This document shows positions 33,819-43,600 of a stretch of 64,000 bases of DNA, one piece after another. The position numbers and the translations under genes were made by a program. Source of the stretch: Planctomycetota bacterium. Lineage in GTDB: Bacteria; Planctomycetota; Phycisphaerae; UBA1845. Position 1 is the stretch's first letter, and the number at the start of each line of letters is the position of its first letter. The DNA lies in the NCBI GenBank assembly GCA_024276605.1, contig JAJRWX010000108.1, forward strand, positions 26,437 through 90,436. Reading direction: 5' to 3'. Below the pieces are notes generated by a model that searched no databases, had not been told where the DNA came from, and was given only the letters and a program-made list of their open reading frames with translations.

Positions 33819-36131
33819 TCACTCGTCATCTTCTGTCAGTGTCGCTGCCAGTTTTTCAAGCCGCTGGATTTCTTCCATGACCTGATTCCGTCGGGCGTCA
33901 CTGAGTTTGCGGATGCGCTCCCACCAGGGTCGTGCGTCGTCGAGTGTTAGGGCTGATTGGAAGTGGGTGATCGCACCGCGTAAGATATCACGATCATTCA
34001 GCGTTGCCCCGACTTCTGCTTCTAGGTTAGCCGCGTCTATAAGCCCGTCCGGGTCCACCGGATACAACGCCACCGTATCCCGTGCCGCTTGTGCCGCTGA
34101 TAGGTAAGTACGCATGCTGTGGCTATTTCGTGCTTGTTCAATAGTTGCATTGGCTATCAACCGTTGTAATCGTATATCGAAAGGGTCTCGTGTTTTTGCT
34201 TCACGTAATGCATCGATCGCCTTGCGAAAGTTACCAGCCGGTCTTTCCTCGTTGGATGACGCGAACATCCAAAGCTTAGCCAGTTCTGTGAAAGGTGTGG
34301 GGTCCAATGCATCGGCGTAACACGCACTCGGAATATTTCGATAGGGTGGTTTTGTTTCATCTTTGATCGGGCCAAGTTGTTTTCGATATGAGGTAAGATT
34401 TTCTACGCATCGGTTAGTCTGATACGATGGAATGAGTGCTGCGGTGCAGACCACAACAATCATGGCCAGGTTCGCTAGGGGCCATAGCCAAGGATATGGT
34501 TTTACGTTCGGGGTGGCGTCGCGGTTTGACTGCGATGTCGGAATGACCAGTGCCATCGCCGCGAAAAATGTTGTCGCTGAAGCTGGGATGAACATGGCGA
34601 AGTTGATCATATCGTGCAGTAGGAACGCAAAAAGCCCGCATAGGATAGCCGTAGTTATGTATTGGTTGGTGTGTGTGCCGGTGTCAGATTGATTGGAAAG
34701 GTAGGCAGAGCAAGTGAATCCTAATAGCCAACTGCCCGTAATAACGATTGTGGTGTAGTAGATAAAGTTTGGGTCAGTCGTTCCGAGCATGGGAATACGT
34801 AGTAAGGCTACGGCAAGTGTTAGGCCGATACCCCACAACCACCAGAGTGTATGTAGTGAATCTTTTTGGTGGGAAGGCGTCTTTGTTGTTTGTACGTGGC
34901 GGCTACGAGCTATTAGATAGGTTACGCTGACAAGCATAACCAGGATGCCCGCTAAGCCGAGGATACCCCATTCCGCCGTCGCCTGTACGAATAGGTTATG
35001 TGGATTAGTGATTTCTTCCGGACTTAGGATGGATTTATATTGCAGGTAATGTCTGCCGAAGTTTTCTCGACCAACGCCGGTCAGGAAATAATCACCGATG
35101 AGTTTCGCCGAGGCTTTCCAATACTGCCAGCGGAATGTCAGTGACATATGTGGGAAGGTGTTGTGATATAGGCCATGCCCTACAAAGGCGATCGTCGCAG
35201 CCACAAAACCCGCCCATCCGACATATAGGATTTTTATTTTGTTGACCGATACCCACTTTGCCCAGCGGAGTAACACCGCTAGCAGTAACAGGCCGAGAAG
35301 TGCAGATACCACAGCGCCCAAGCTGCGGGTTGTGGCTACTGCGGCGATGATAGCCGGGACAATCAACAGTAAAGCCAAGCTGCGCAACGGTGCCGAATGA
35401 AAGCCGCCACTTCGCCAACGATGGAGAAGGGCACCAAGTGCCAGAAACGCACTGAGTACCAAATACGACCCCGTGATGTTGCTATGAGGTAAAAATCCCT
35501 GGGCTTCGTTGGCTTTAATGCGTTTCTCAAACAGTGTCACCGTTGGGTCATCCATTGAGATGCCCTGGTTAGCCCAAAACGATTCCTTCGTGCTTTGATA
35601 ATGCGCCCAGCTATCTGCATTACCGATCAGCGATTGTTCCAGGCATTGGGCAGTCTGCGCGCATGCCGAGGCCACGATCACCGCGAGCAGTAGTTGCCGA
35701 TGACCGTGAGTACGCAGCAGATTCACGAGCACGATGGTCATCACCGGCAGGCATAGCCAATCAATGGTAGCATTGATTGCAAGGCGTTTGTTGCTCGCAT
35801 AGTAGCACGACACTGCCCCCGCGATGGCGAGCAGTAGCAGGCCCCACTCCAGCCCGGTTTTTCGGTAGCTTGAAAATTTGCCTAGCGTATAGCCGATGAG
35901 CCAAAGAAGCGTAGCCAGCAGGATCGACAGGTCAAAAATAATCGTACGTAGCGGTGAGGGGTCTTCTATCTGCGACAAAGCTTGTCCGAAGCTGCTGGCC
36001 GCCGTATCATAAGATTCCCAGACCAGTGGTCGTAAAGCAATGACGCAAAGCAATATGAACAAGGCCGTGGTGGTAAGAACGGTCCGTTTGTGTGCATGAT
36101 GGTTGTCAGGTTGGCTCAAACTTTTTGTCAT
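33819..36131 (-). CDS. O-antigen ligase/polymerase-like membrane protein with C-terminal helical repeats
   Basis: A 770-residue polytopic protein with about 12 helices and a Wzy_C/O-antigen-ligase-type core: a large loop followed by YFLTGVGRENFGRHYLQYK and NPHNLFVQATAEWGILGLAG, whose NPHN and GxGxxxF residues are the family pattern. These proteins join or polymerise glycans at the periplasmic face. The C-terminal 180 residues are soluble and TPR-like (AIDALREAKTRDPFDIRLQR, AARDTVALYPVDPDGL, AITHFQSALTLDDARPWW). ATG 36131 has GAAG upstream. Its 3' end follows immediately after hairpin repeat B. With the kinase diverging from it at 36.2 kb it suggests a surface-glycan locus. Confidence 0.8.
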   Translation of the reverse strand: MTKSLSQPDNHHAHKRTVLTTTALFILLCVIALRPLVWESYDTAASSFGQALSQIEDPSPLRTIIFDLSILLATLLWLIGYTLGKFSSYRKTGLEWGLLLLAIAGAVSCYYASNKRLAINATIDWLCLPVMTIVLVNLLRTHGHRQLLLAVIVASACAQTAQCLEQSLIGNADSWAHYQSTKESFWANQGISMDDPTVTLFEKRIKANEAQGFLPHSNITGSYLVLSAFLALGALLHRWRSGGFHSAPLRSLALLLIVPAIIAAVATTRSLGAVVSALLGLLLLAVLLRWAKWVSVNKIKILYVGWAGFVAATIAFVGHGLYHNTFPHMSLTFRWQYWKASAKLIGDYFLTGVGRENFGRHYLQYKSILSPEEITNPHNLFVQATAEWGILGLAGILVMLVSVTYLIARSRHVQTTKTPSHQKDSLHTLWWLWGIGLTLAVALLRIPMLGTTDPNFIYYTTIVITGSWLLGFTCSAYLSNQSDTGTHTNQYITTAILCGLFAFLLHDMINFAMFIPASATTFFAAMALVIPTSQSNRDATPNVKPYPWLWPLANLAMIVVVCTAALIPSYQTNRCVENLTSYRKQLGPIKDETKPPYRNIPSACYADALDPTPFTELAKLWMFASSNEERPAGNFRKAIDALREAKTRDPFDIRLQRLIANATIEQARNSHSMRTYLSAAQAARDTVALYPVDPDGLIDAANLEAEVGATLNDRDILRGAITHFQSALTLDDARPWWERIRKLSDARRNQVMEEIQRLEKLAATLTEDDE

Positions 36132-36219
36132 CTTCAAGCGAACTCTACTGGAAACCGCCTCGGCTTGCACTACAATGCTTTAATCGCGATTAGAACTTAC
36201 CGTGCAGGGTCTCTGAATA

Positions 36220-37023
36220 ATGTCTGCCTTGTCTAAAAAAGTACCTTCCAGTTTGAGAGCACTTGGCCGACGTGCGTTACCGCAAGACATCGTTGTCACT
36301 GGCCATCGGTACGTGCTGCAGCGCATTTTCAAAAACGATTTCTTCGCCATTACCAGTATGTACGAGTGTCAGGGACATCGGGTTGTACTAAAAGTGGGTA
36401 GGCAGGTCTCTTTTATGCTTATCCCGCTCGCATGGATAGGTAGATGGCTGGCGAATCGCGAGTGGGCTGCGTTGACGAGATTGCAGGATATAGCGGGCAT
36501 ACCCAAGCCGATTGCGCGTTGGGAGCGCACGGGTGTGATTCGTGAATTTGCTGAAGGGCATCCTTTGGAAAAAGGGGAGCATGTCCCAGACGATTTTCAT
36601 GAACGCTTAGCCAAGCTTATTCAAAAAATTCACGAGCGAGACATGGCCTATGTGGACCTGGAAAAATGTGAGAATGTGTTGGTCGGAGATGACGGGCGTC
36701 CGCACCTGTTCGATTTTCAAATCTGTTGGCATTGGTCGAAACGGTGGGGCGGCGAGCTATGGCCGATGCGGGCATTGCGGCGTTGGTTTCAGCATGGCGA
36801 TTTGTACCATCTGCGAAAACTGAAGCGACGCACACGGCGAGATCAAATGTCTGCCGAGGAGTTAGCCTCCTCCTACCGTAAGCCGTGGTACGTCAGGTTA
36901 CATCGCACGCTCACTTTTCCGTTTTTGTGGTGTCGAAGAAAAATTCTCAATCGCATTGATCCGCGTCGAGACGGCCACGAACGCGGTCACGTGCATGATG
37001 GCGAGTCGATGAATACGCTTTAA
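36220..37023 (+). CDS. WaaP/Kdo-kinase-like protein kinase-fold enzyme
   Basis: A 267-residue protein with a small kinase fold of the lipopolysaccharide-kinase/RIO-like kind. VVLKVGR supplies the ATP-binding Lys, NREWAALTRL the paired Glu, AYVDLEKCENVLV replaces the HRD loop (catalytic Asp in VDLEKCEN), and HLFDFQI replaces DFG (metal-binding Asp in DFQ). The C-terminus is rich in Arg and Lys, suited to membrane contact. WaaP and KdkA phosphorylate core sugars of LPS, and the neighbouring O-antigen-ligase-like gene supports that reading; the substrate is inferred. ATG 36220 has AGGG about 9-14 nt upstream. Confidence 0.75.
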   Translation: MSALSKKVPSSLRALGRRALPQDIVVTGHRYVLQRIFKNDFFAITSMYECQGHRVVLKVGRQVSFMLIPLAWIGRWLANREWAALTRLQDIAGIPKPIARWERTGVIREFAEGHPLEKGEHVPDDFHERLAKLIQKIHERDMAYVDLEKCENVLVGDDGRPHLFDFQICWHWSKRWGGELWPMRALRRWFQHGDLYHLRKLKRRTRRDQMSAEELASSYRKPWYVRLHRTLTFPFLWCRRKILNRIDPRRDGHERGHVHDGESMNTL

Positions 37024-37666
37024 TGTTGATCGCGGGTTATGCCTAACACCACGGGTAAGCTTTCACTTACCCATGCCAGGAGCAGCCGACAAGGCTGCGG
37101 ATCTTATGGGGTGAGCGTCCCCATGCCGTCAGTTTCCCGGCTCGGACGGCTAGCTTGTACGATGCACGTGTTCTGCTCGAACGAAAACGCCAAGGCTGCC
37201 TTGCAGGCTCAGTACTGCAGCGGTTGGAGCGAGCGGGGTGGCAAGCAAACTTGGAGGCCTGAACATTAGCGAATGGCTGCAGCTGCGAAAACAACGCCTC
37301 TCGGGAAACCCGACCGTCCGGGATTGCAGGGGGCCACGGGAAATGTGGCTCATGGTGGAACTTTGAACCCACTCCGCAACCTAAACAGCGGGGCTGGAAA
37401 CCCTCCACTTAAAAACGCGCGTCCGAGTTTTATCCTGATCCCAACGCAAGCCCGTCTGATCTATCTTGCACCCGTCGGCAAGCTTGAACCAGCTATCTAG
37501 GGGCTATCGTGCCGGTGATGTGTTCGGAGAAGGGAGGAAACGCCGATACCTATTCCATCAGCGCCTGGGTTGGGGTATGCGCTGAAAAAGGGTGATTGCG
37601 TTCGCTTTTCGTCGTTTTTTGGCGATTTGGCGTAGCGTGATAGAGCATGGAGGCTCATAAGCATAG
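37024..37666. other. 643-bp gene-free spacer with many small stem-loops
   Basis: No convincing protein gene. The first part carries one copy of the 57-bp repeat. Downstream, short stems with purine-rich loops crowd together: TCGGG-aaa-CCCGA near 37308, GCCAC-gggaaat-GTGGC near 37335, GTGG-aactttgaa-CCAC near 37355, GGG-ctggaaa-CCC near 37395, and CAGCGC/GCGCTG near 37559-37585. This could be a structured RNA or a relic of a mobile element. I could not match it to RNase P, tmRNA, SRP or 6S RNA. Open frames here lack domains. Confidence 0.45.
37071..37127 (+). repeat. 57-bp two-hairpin repeat, copy 1
   Basis: Identical over 57 bp to 61190-61246. It folds into two perfect 6-bp stems in series: GCAGCC-gacaa-GGCTGC and ATGGGG-tgagcgt-CCCCAT. 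Both copies are intergenic and 24 kb apart in the same orientation. Confidence 0.85.
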
Positions 37667-40600
37667 ATGTTTTCAGTACGGCTAAATTATGGACTTTTTC
37701 TGATCGTTACCCAGTGGATGCTGGTCGCGACCACCGCTTGGGCACAGTCGCCGCCACTGGAATTCATTGCGATACCGACGGTGGATACCCAACCGAACGG
37801 ACCTGATTACGATTATCGCATCTCCAGATACGAGGTGCGTAACGATCAGTTCGCCGCCTTTCTAAACGATGCCATAACTGATGCCCAATCGGCACAGCCC
37901 GGCCCGCGCAGCGACTATATGTTATTCGATACGGATACGGGTGATATATATATCCATACGCAGCAGATGGGCGAATTGATGAGTGGTGGTAGTGGCAGTT
38001 TATTATTTAGCCCAGCCGGTAACGCTCACATAACCTTTAATATAACCACCAATCAGTATGAAGTGGAATTAGGATTTGAATCACACCCGGTGACGGGTAT
38101 GAGTTGGTATGGCGCGCTGAAGTATTGTAACTGGCTTACACTTGATGCCGGTCTTCCTGTAAGTCAGCGGTGTTATACGGAAGCACCAAGCACGAACCTG
38201 GCCGGCTGGCATCCTGCCACGATATCCGACGTCCTTTGGGCAGCACGCGACTTAAACGATGCGGAGCGTCGGTTGCTCGTCACGACATATCTTGGTTTTC
38301 GTTTACCCATGGACGACGGCATCACGACAGCCTCGACATACAACGAATGGTATAAAGCGGCGGCCTGGGATGAATTTACATTTACGAATTATGCCTATGG
38401 CTTCGGTCGGGATGCACTCAACCCAACCGATGCCAATTATGCGTGTAGTTTGGACCCCTTCGAAAATCCAGATCCTACCCTGTGCGGTGAAAGCAACACG
38501 ACGCCCGTGGGGTATTACAACGGTCTAAATATGTTGGCTGACGGTGTCACGGTAACGCAAGACACGGACAACGCTTATGGATCGTATGATCTGGCTGGTA
38601 ATGTGTGGGAATGGGTGCAGGGTAGTGCCGCTAATCCGACCCTTCGAAGATATCGAGGCGGCGGTCGCAATTCAATTCCCATTTTTGTTGGCAATACGTC
38701 GATCACCAGCGATCTTCCTGCGGCTACGCCAAGTTGGGTGGGGCTTAGAATTGTACATGCCGACCCGGGACTTGATCCTATGGTTGGCCCCAATGCACCT
38801 GGGAAGTTCACCGGCCCACTGGGTGGACCGTTTGCACCGGCCCCCGATCCTTTAGTGTATACACTCACCAGCCAATCGCATGATCCTATCGACTGGCAAG
38901 TGAGTTCCAATGTGAATTGGCTTGATATCAACGGCGCTTTGACGGCTTCAGGCACGCTCGCACCGTTTGATAGCGTTTCCATGACGTTCACGACTAACGA
39001 CACCGCCCTGACACTACCCGTTGGCGACAATGCCGCCATTGTCACCTTCTCCGTTGACCAACAAAGCTGTACCACGCGTGATGTCGTGTTAAGTATTTCG
39101 GAAGAGCTGGACGTCGATCCGGCGACAGGGTTAATGGCTTCCGGACCAGTCGGCGGGCCGTTTTTCCCAAGCGAGCAAATATATACCGTCACGAATCAAT
39201 CAACCGAACTACTTTCCCTGTGCGTCACCCCAACCCAAGCATGGGTACTTATAGACGGGACTGATACGGTGTGTAGTAGCATCGCACCAAGCTTGTCTTC
39301 ATCTTTCACCATCTCGATCAAAGCCGAGGATGCCATTTTATTTCCTCCCGGTGAGATTCAATCAGCCACAGTTGAATTCACTGATCAAGTCAACGGAGCT
39401 ACGGCCACGCGACAAGTGGCTGTCAGTGTAGGTCTGTCGCCGCTGATGTTAGACATGGCTAGCGTACCAACACTAGATACAGAACCGGGCGGCCCAAGCC
39501 ATGATTATCGCATTGGGGCATTCGAAGTGAGCAACGCCGAGTTCGTCGCTTTTTTGAACGATTCGCTGTTTAACACAACCAACGATCGTGGCGCGTACAT
39601 GGCCCATGACACCGCAACGGGTGATGTATACATCAACAACGGTCTCATTGGCCAAATAGGTTCTACGGGTAGCGGCATTCTCATGTTTGATGCGTCAGAT
39701 AGCGGTCGCATCACATACGACATCGTGCAATACCGCGTCGTGCCGGGCAGCGAAAAGGAACCTGTCGCCGGTGTGAGTTGGTACGGCGCGCTGAAGTTCT
39801 GCAATTGGTTAACACTGCGCCAAGGTATGCCGCCTTCCCAGCGAGCCTATAGCGAAGGCCCAAACGCGGGAGAATGGCATCCGGTCACTATTTCCACCTT
39901 AGATTGGTGGGGAACCGGCAATACGGCAACCAATCCGCTTCCCGTAAGCGGCGCACGCGATCTTAACGATTTGGAACGCAGCGCGTTGGTCAACTTGGCC
40001 GGCTATCGACTGCCGATGGATCACGGACGCTCCACCACTTCGCTGTATAACGAATGGTACAAAGCCGCATCATGGATCAATGACATCGCTTACGGCCATA
40101 CGGACTTGACCAGCCAGGACGGCGTTTCATTATGCGACGGCGGGACATCGCTGGTAGACGTCTGGTGGAAATATACACCGACAAGTGACGGTATCCTGAC
40201 GCTCAATGTACAAACCAGATCAGGGATCACGCCGGTCCTCTCCATTCACGATGCTTGCCCGGGTACCACATGTAGCGAAATCACCTGCAATAACGCCACA
40301 AACCTGTCAGCCAATGTTGTGGCTAACATACCATATTGGATACGCGTCGCGGTCGACGAGAGCCAACCCACAACATTCTCAATGACCCTGACCGGACCTC
40401 CATGCCTAGCGGCCAACGACGACGCGCGTGATGCATGTACCGGTGCCCCGGCTATTTGTCCCGGTCTTGGCGGCACACATACATTATATGGGTTTGGACG
40501 AGACACACTGTCCAGCCCTGATGCGAATTTTCGATTTAGTGGTGATCCATTCGATGATGACCTGTCACCGGTTGGCTGGTTTGACGGTAGCAACCAAGTT

Positions 40601-43600
40601 GACAACGGGCAGACACCAACCAATGACACCGGCAACGCCTATGGTTTATATGATGTCTGTGGAAACGTGAGCGAGTGGATGCAGGATGTCGGGCTGCTAC
40701 CCAATGAACGGGCGACGCGCGGCGGTCACTGGCAAAATAACATCGCTTCCTTATTACTTACCAATACCGAACGTGAAAGTGATATAGCTAGCGCTACCCG
40801 CGCATTCACAGGACTACGTGTCGTGCAAAGTCAATTCACAGGTAGCATGACTATTTCGTCTGATTGTGGAACGAGTCTTGCAGACGATTGTCTTTCATCC
40901 GCGCCTATCGGTGGAGCCTACACACCATCGTCGTTTTCATTTTCGATAAGCAATAACTCAACAACATCGTCCAATGAATATCGAGTGTGCATAGATGCCA
41001 ATTGGTTATCTATCAACGATACGGAATCTTGTATTGAAGGTATTGTCGAGCCTTCACCCGTCGGAATGCCCGGCATCACTGCCGATTTTACACTCGGTTT
41101 TAATGACGCTACGAATGTATTGCCCGCCCCGGCAAAGCCCGCATTGCCTATGACGGTGATTCCCGCCACGGATAACCAACCAAGCGGCCCGCGTTATTCT
41201 TACCGCATATCCACGTTGGAAACCACTAACGCCTCATTTGTAGCGTTTCTTAATAACGCTTTACAAAACCTAAGCGGCGCACGCGGGCAGTATATGTATT
41301 TCAATACCGCGACTGGGGACGTATACATCAACACGAACGCGCTGGGTGAAACCGGCATCGGTGCAAACTTGCGCACCACACTACTATTTAGTCCCGCAGC
41401 TAATGCCCGTGTTTCATTCGATCTTGTCACGAGTCAATATATCGTGGAAACGGGTTTTGAAAATCATCCGGTTACCGGCGTCAGTTGGTTCGGTGCCGCG
41501 AAGTATTGTAATTGGCTCACCATTAAAGATGGTCTGGGACTAACTCATCGGGCTTATACGGAAGGACCAAACCCCGGCGATTGGCATCCGGTCACCATAT
41601 CCACCTGTGCATGGTGGGGTACGAACGACACGTTCGGGCAACCCATACCACTTACCGGCGCACGCGATCTTAACATCGCCGAGCGCAAAAAACTCATTAA
41701 CAACATCAAAGGCTATCGCTTGCCGATGGACGAGTTCACGGCAACGGCTGGCGCATACAACGAATGGTATAAAGCAGCGGCGTGGGATGAGATGCTTACT
41801 ATCAACCACGACTATGGGTTTGGTCGGGACGTCGCCGTAGGGTTAAATCCTGCCGACGCAAATTTTCAAACCAGCGGCGATCCTTTTGAGCCTGATGCTA
41901 CGCCGGTCGGTTTTTATGATGGCACAACGTACAACCCAGGTGGTGCAGGTTCAGTGGGTGATGGTACGGAGTTGGCTACCGTTGCTGATGCCAATGCCTA
42001 CGCGCTTTTCGATATGAGCGGCAACGTGGCGGAATGGATGCAGGATCGCGGTGGTGTGGTTTTCGATCCACAATTGCACACCATTCGTGGCGGAAGTTTT
42101 ATGGATGCTTCCACAAGCGGTGCACTCCTGACTTCCGCTCAAGACGCCGCCCAGCCGGGTAGTACGTTGCCTGATGTAGGTTTTCGCGTTGCACAATCCA
42201 CACTCGATCAAATAGCTACCTTAACGATCACCGATATCTCTGCAGATGTCAGTCGACAGCAACATGTTCGACTGATTTTGCACGAACCGCTCACCGTCAC
42301 ACCGGATAGGGGATTTTCATCGCAAGGTTTTTTCGGCGGACCGTTTACCAACAACACGTTGCAATATACGCTCATCAGCGAATCCGCGACGGATATGGAT
42401 TGGGAAGCGACGGTCAGTACCACAGGCACGCGCTGGTTGGATGTCAACGGTTCAGTTAGTGTCACTGGTACGCTCAATGGTCAGGTGCCCCAGCTTGTAG
42501 ATGTGACCATCAATCGCTTCGCCGAGGCCTTACCGCCGGGCACGTATACCGCCACGGTTACGTTTACTAACATCACCACCGGCCATAGCGAGACCCGAGA
42601 CTTCGATCTAGTCGTGGATGAAATTCTTACCGTCGCATGCCTACCGACAGCATTGGACGATTGTACCAACGATATATTTTCAGTTTCAACGGTCTGGTCG
42701 ACACAAGCGGCGAACCAATCGCGAACGTTTACGCTAACGAATCTCTCATCTTCACTGCTAGATTACAGTCTTTCTACTTTACCTGCATGGATCGAGTTGG
42801 ATGATCCGCTGCTCATGTCAGGAACCTTAGCTGCCGCCGGCAATGTCGATAGTAATGATCAGATTAATATCATCATTTCCGCCGGCAATGCCTTGGTGGA
42901 TGAGCCAATCGGCCTCGTCGAAAACCTGGCGATTACCTTCAACAACGACACCGCGTCCAGTGCCATAGATATGCCACTCGAATTAAACGTCCGCGATCCG
43001 CTTGATATTCAGCCGGCGATGGTAGATACCGATCCGGATTTCACCTGGATCAAACAATCAGCCGGGGTCTATACGCCAACGCTTGGAGATACCTACACAC
43101 TTACCGTAGCTGTTCCCGCCGATTTTTCGATTGACTATGATCTCACGGTGGATGTCGATTGGCTGGACCTCAACGGTGCGACCAGTGTAGCTGACACCAT
43201 CTTGCCCGGGCTTGTTCAGATGATCACACTGTCGATCAACAATCTAGCGGATAACCTCGGCGGCGGTGAGCACATCGCCACGCTTTCGTTCGATGACATC
43301 ACAGCTACCCATGTACAGATGCGCACGATTGCCCTGCAAGTACCGGGCGACTTAACACTCACACCTCTGGAAAACTACGACATCTTCGCTCCGGTTGGAG
43401 GGCCGTTCACACCGACATCCAAAACCTTCACCTTAATCAACGGCTCAACCGCAGGTGATGTATCCTGGCAAGCCTCTAGCAATCCACCCGTGGCTTGGCT
43501 GCGCATCAACGGGGCGGCCAGTACGCCACAAACGCTGCTACTTGCCGGAGAACGCGTGGACGTCGTTCTATCCATAGAGCCTGTCAGTGCTACGTCGCTA

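Noticed and set aside
33553..33950. Plus-strand frames over the repeat B region
   Set aside because: They run through hairpin repeats and the end of the O-antigen-ligase-like gene; no domain.
37071..37127. Possible SRP RNA (AGCAGCC...AAGGC resembles its apical region)
   Set aside because: The GGAAGG tetraloop region and the asymmetric-loop sequence are missing, and an exact second copy exists at 61190.
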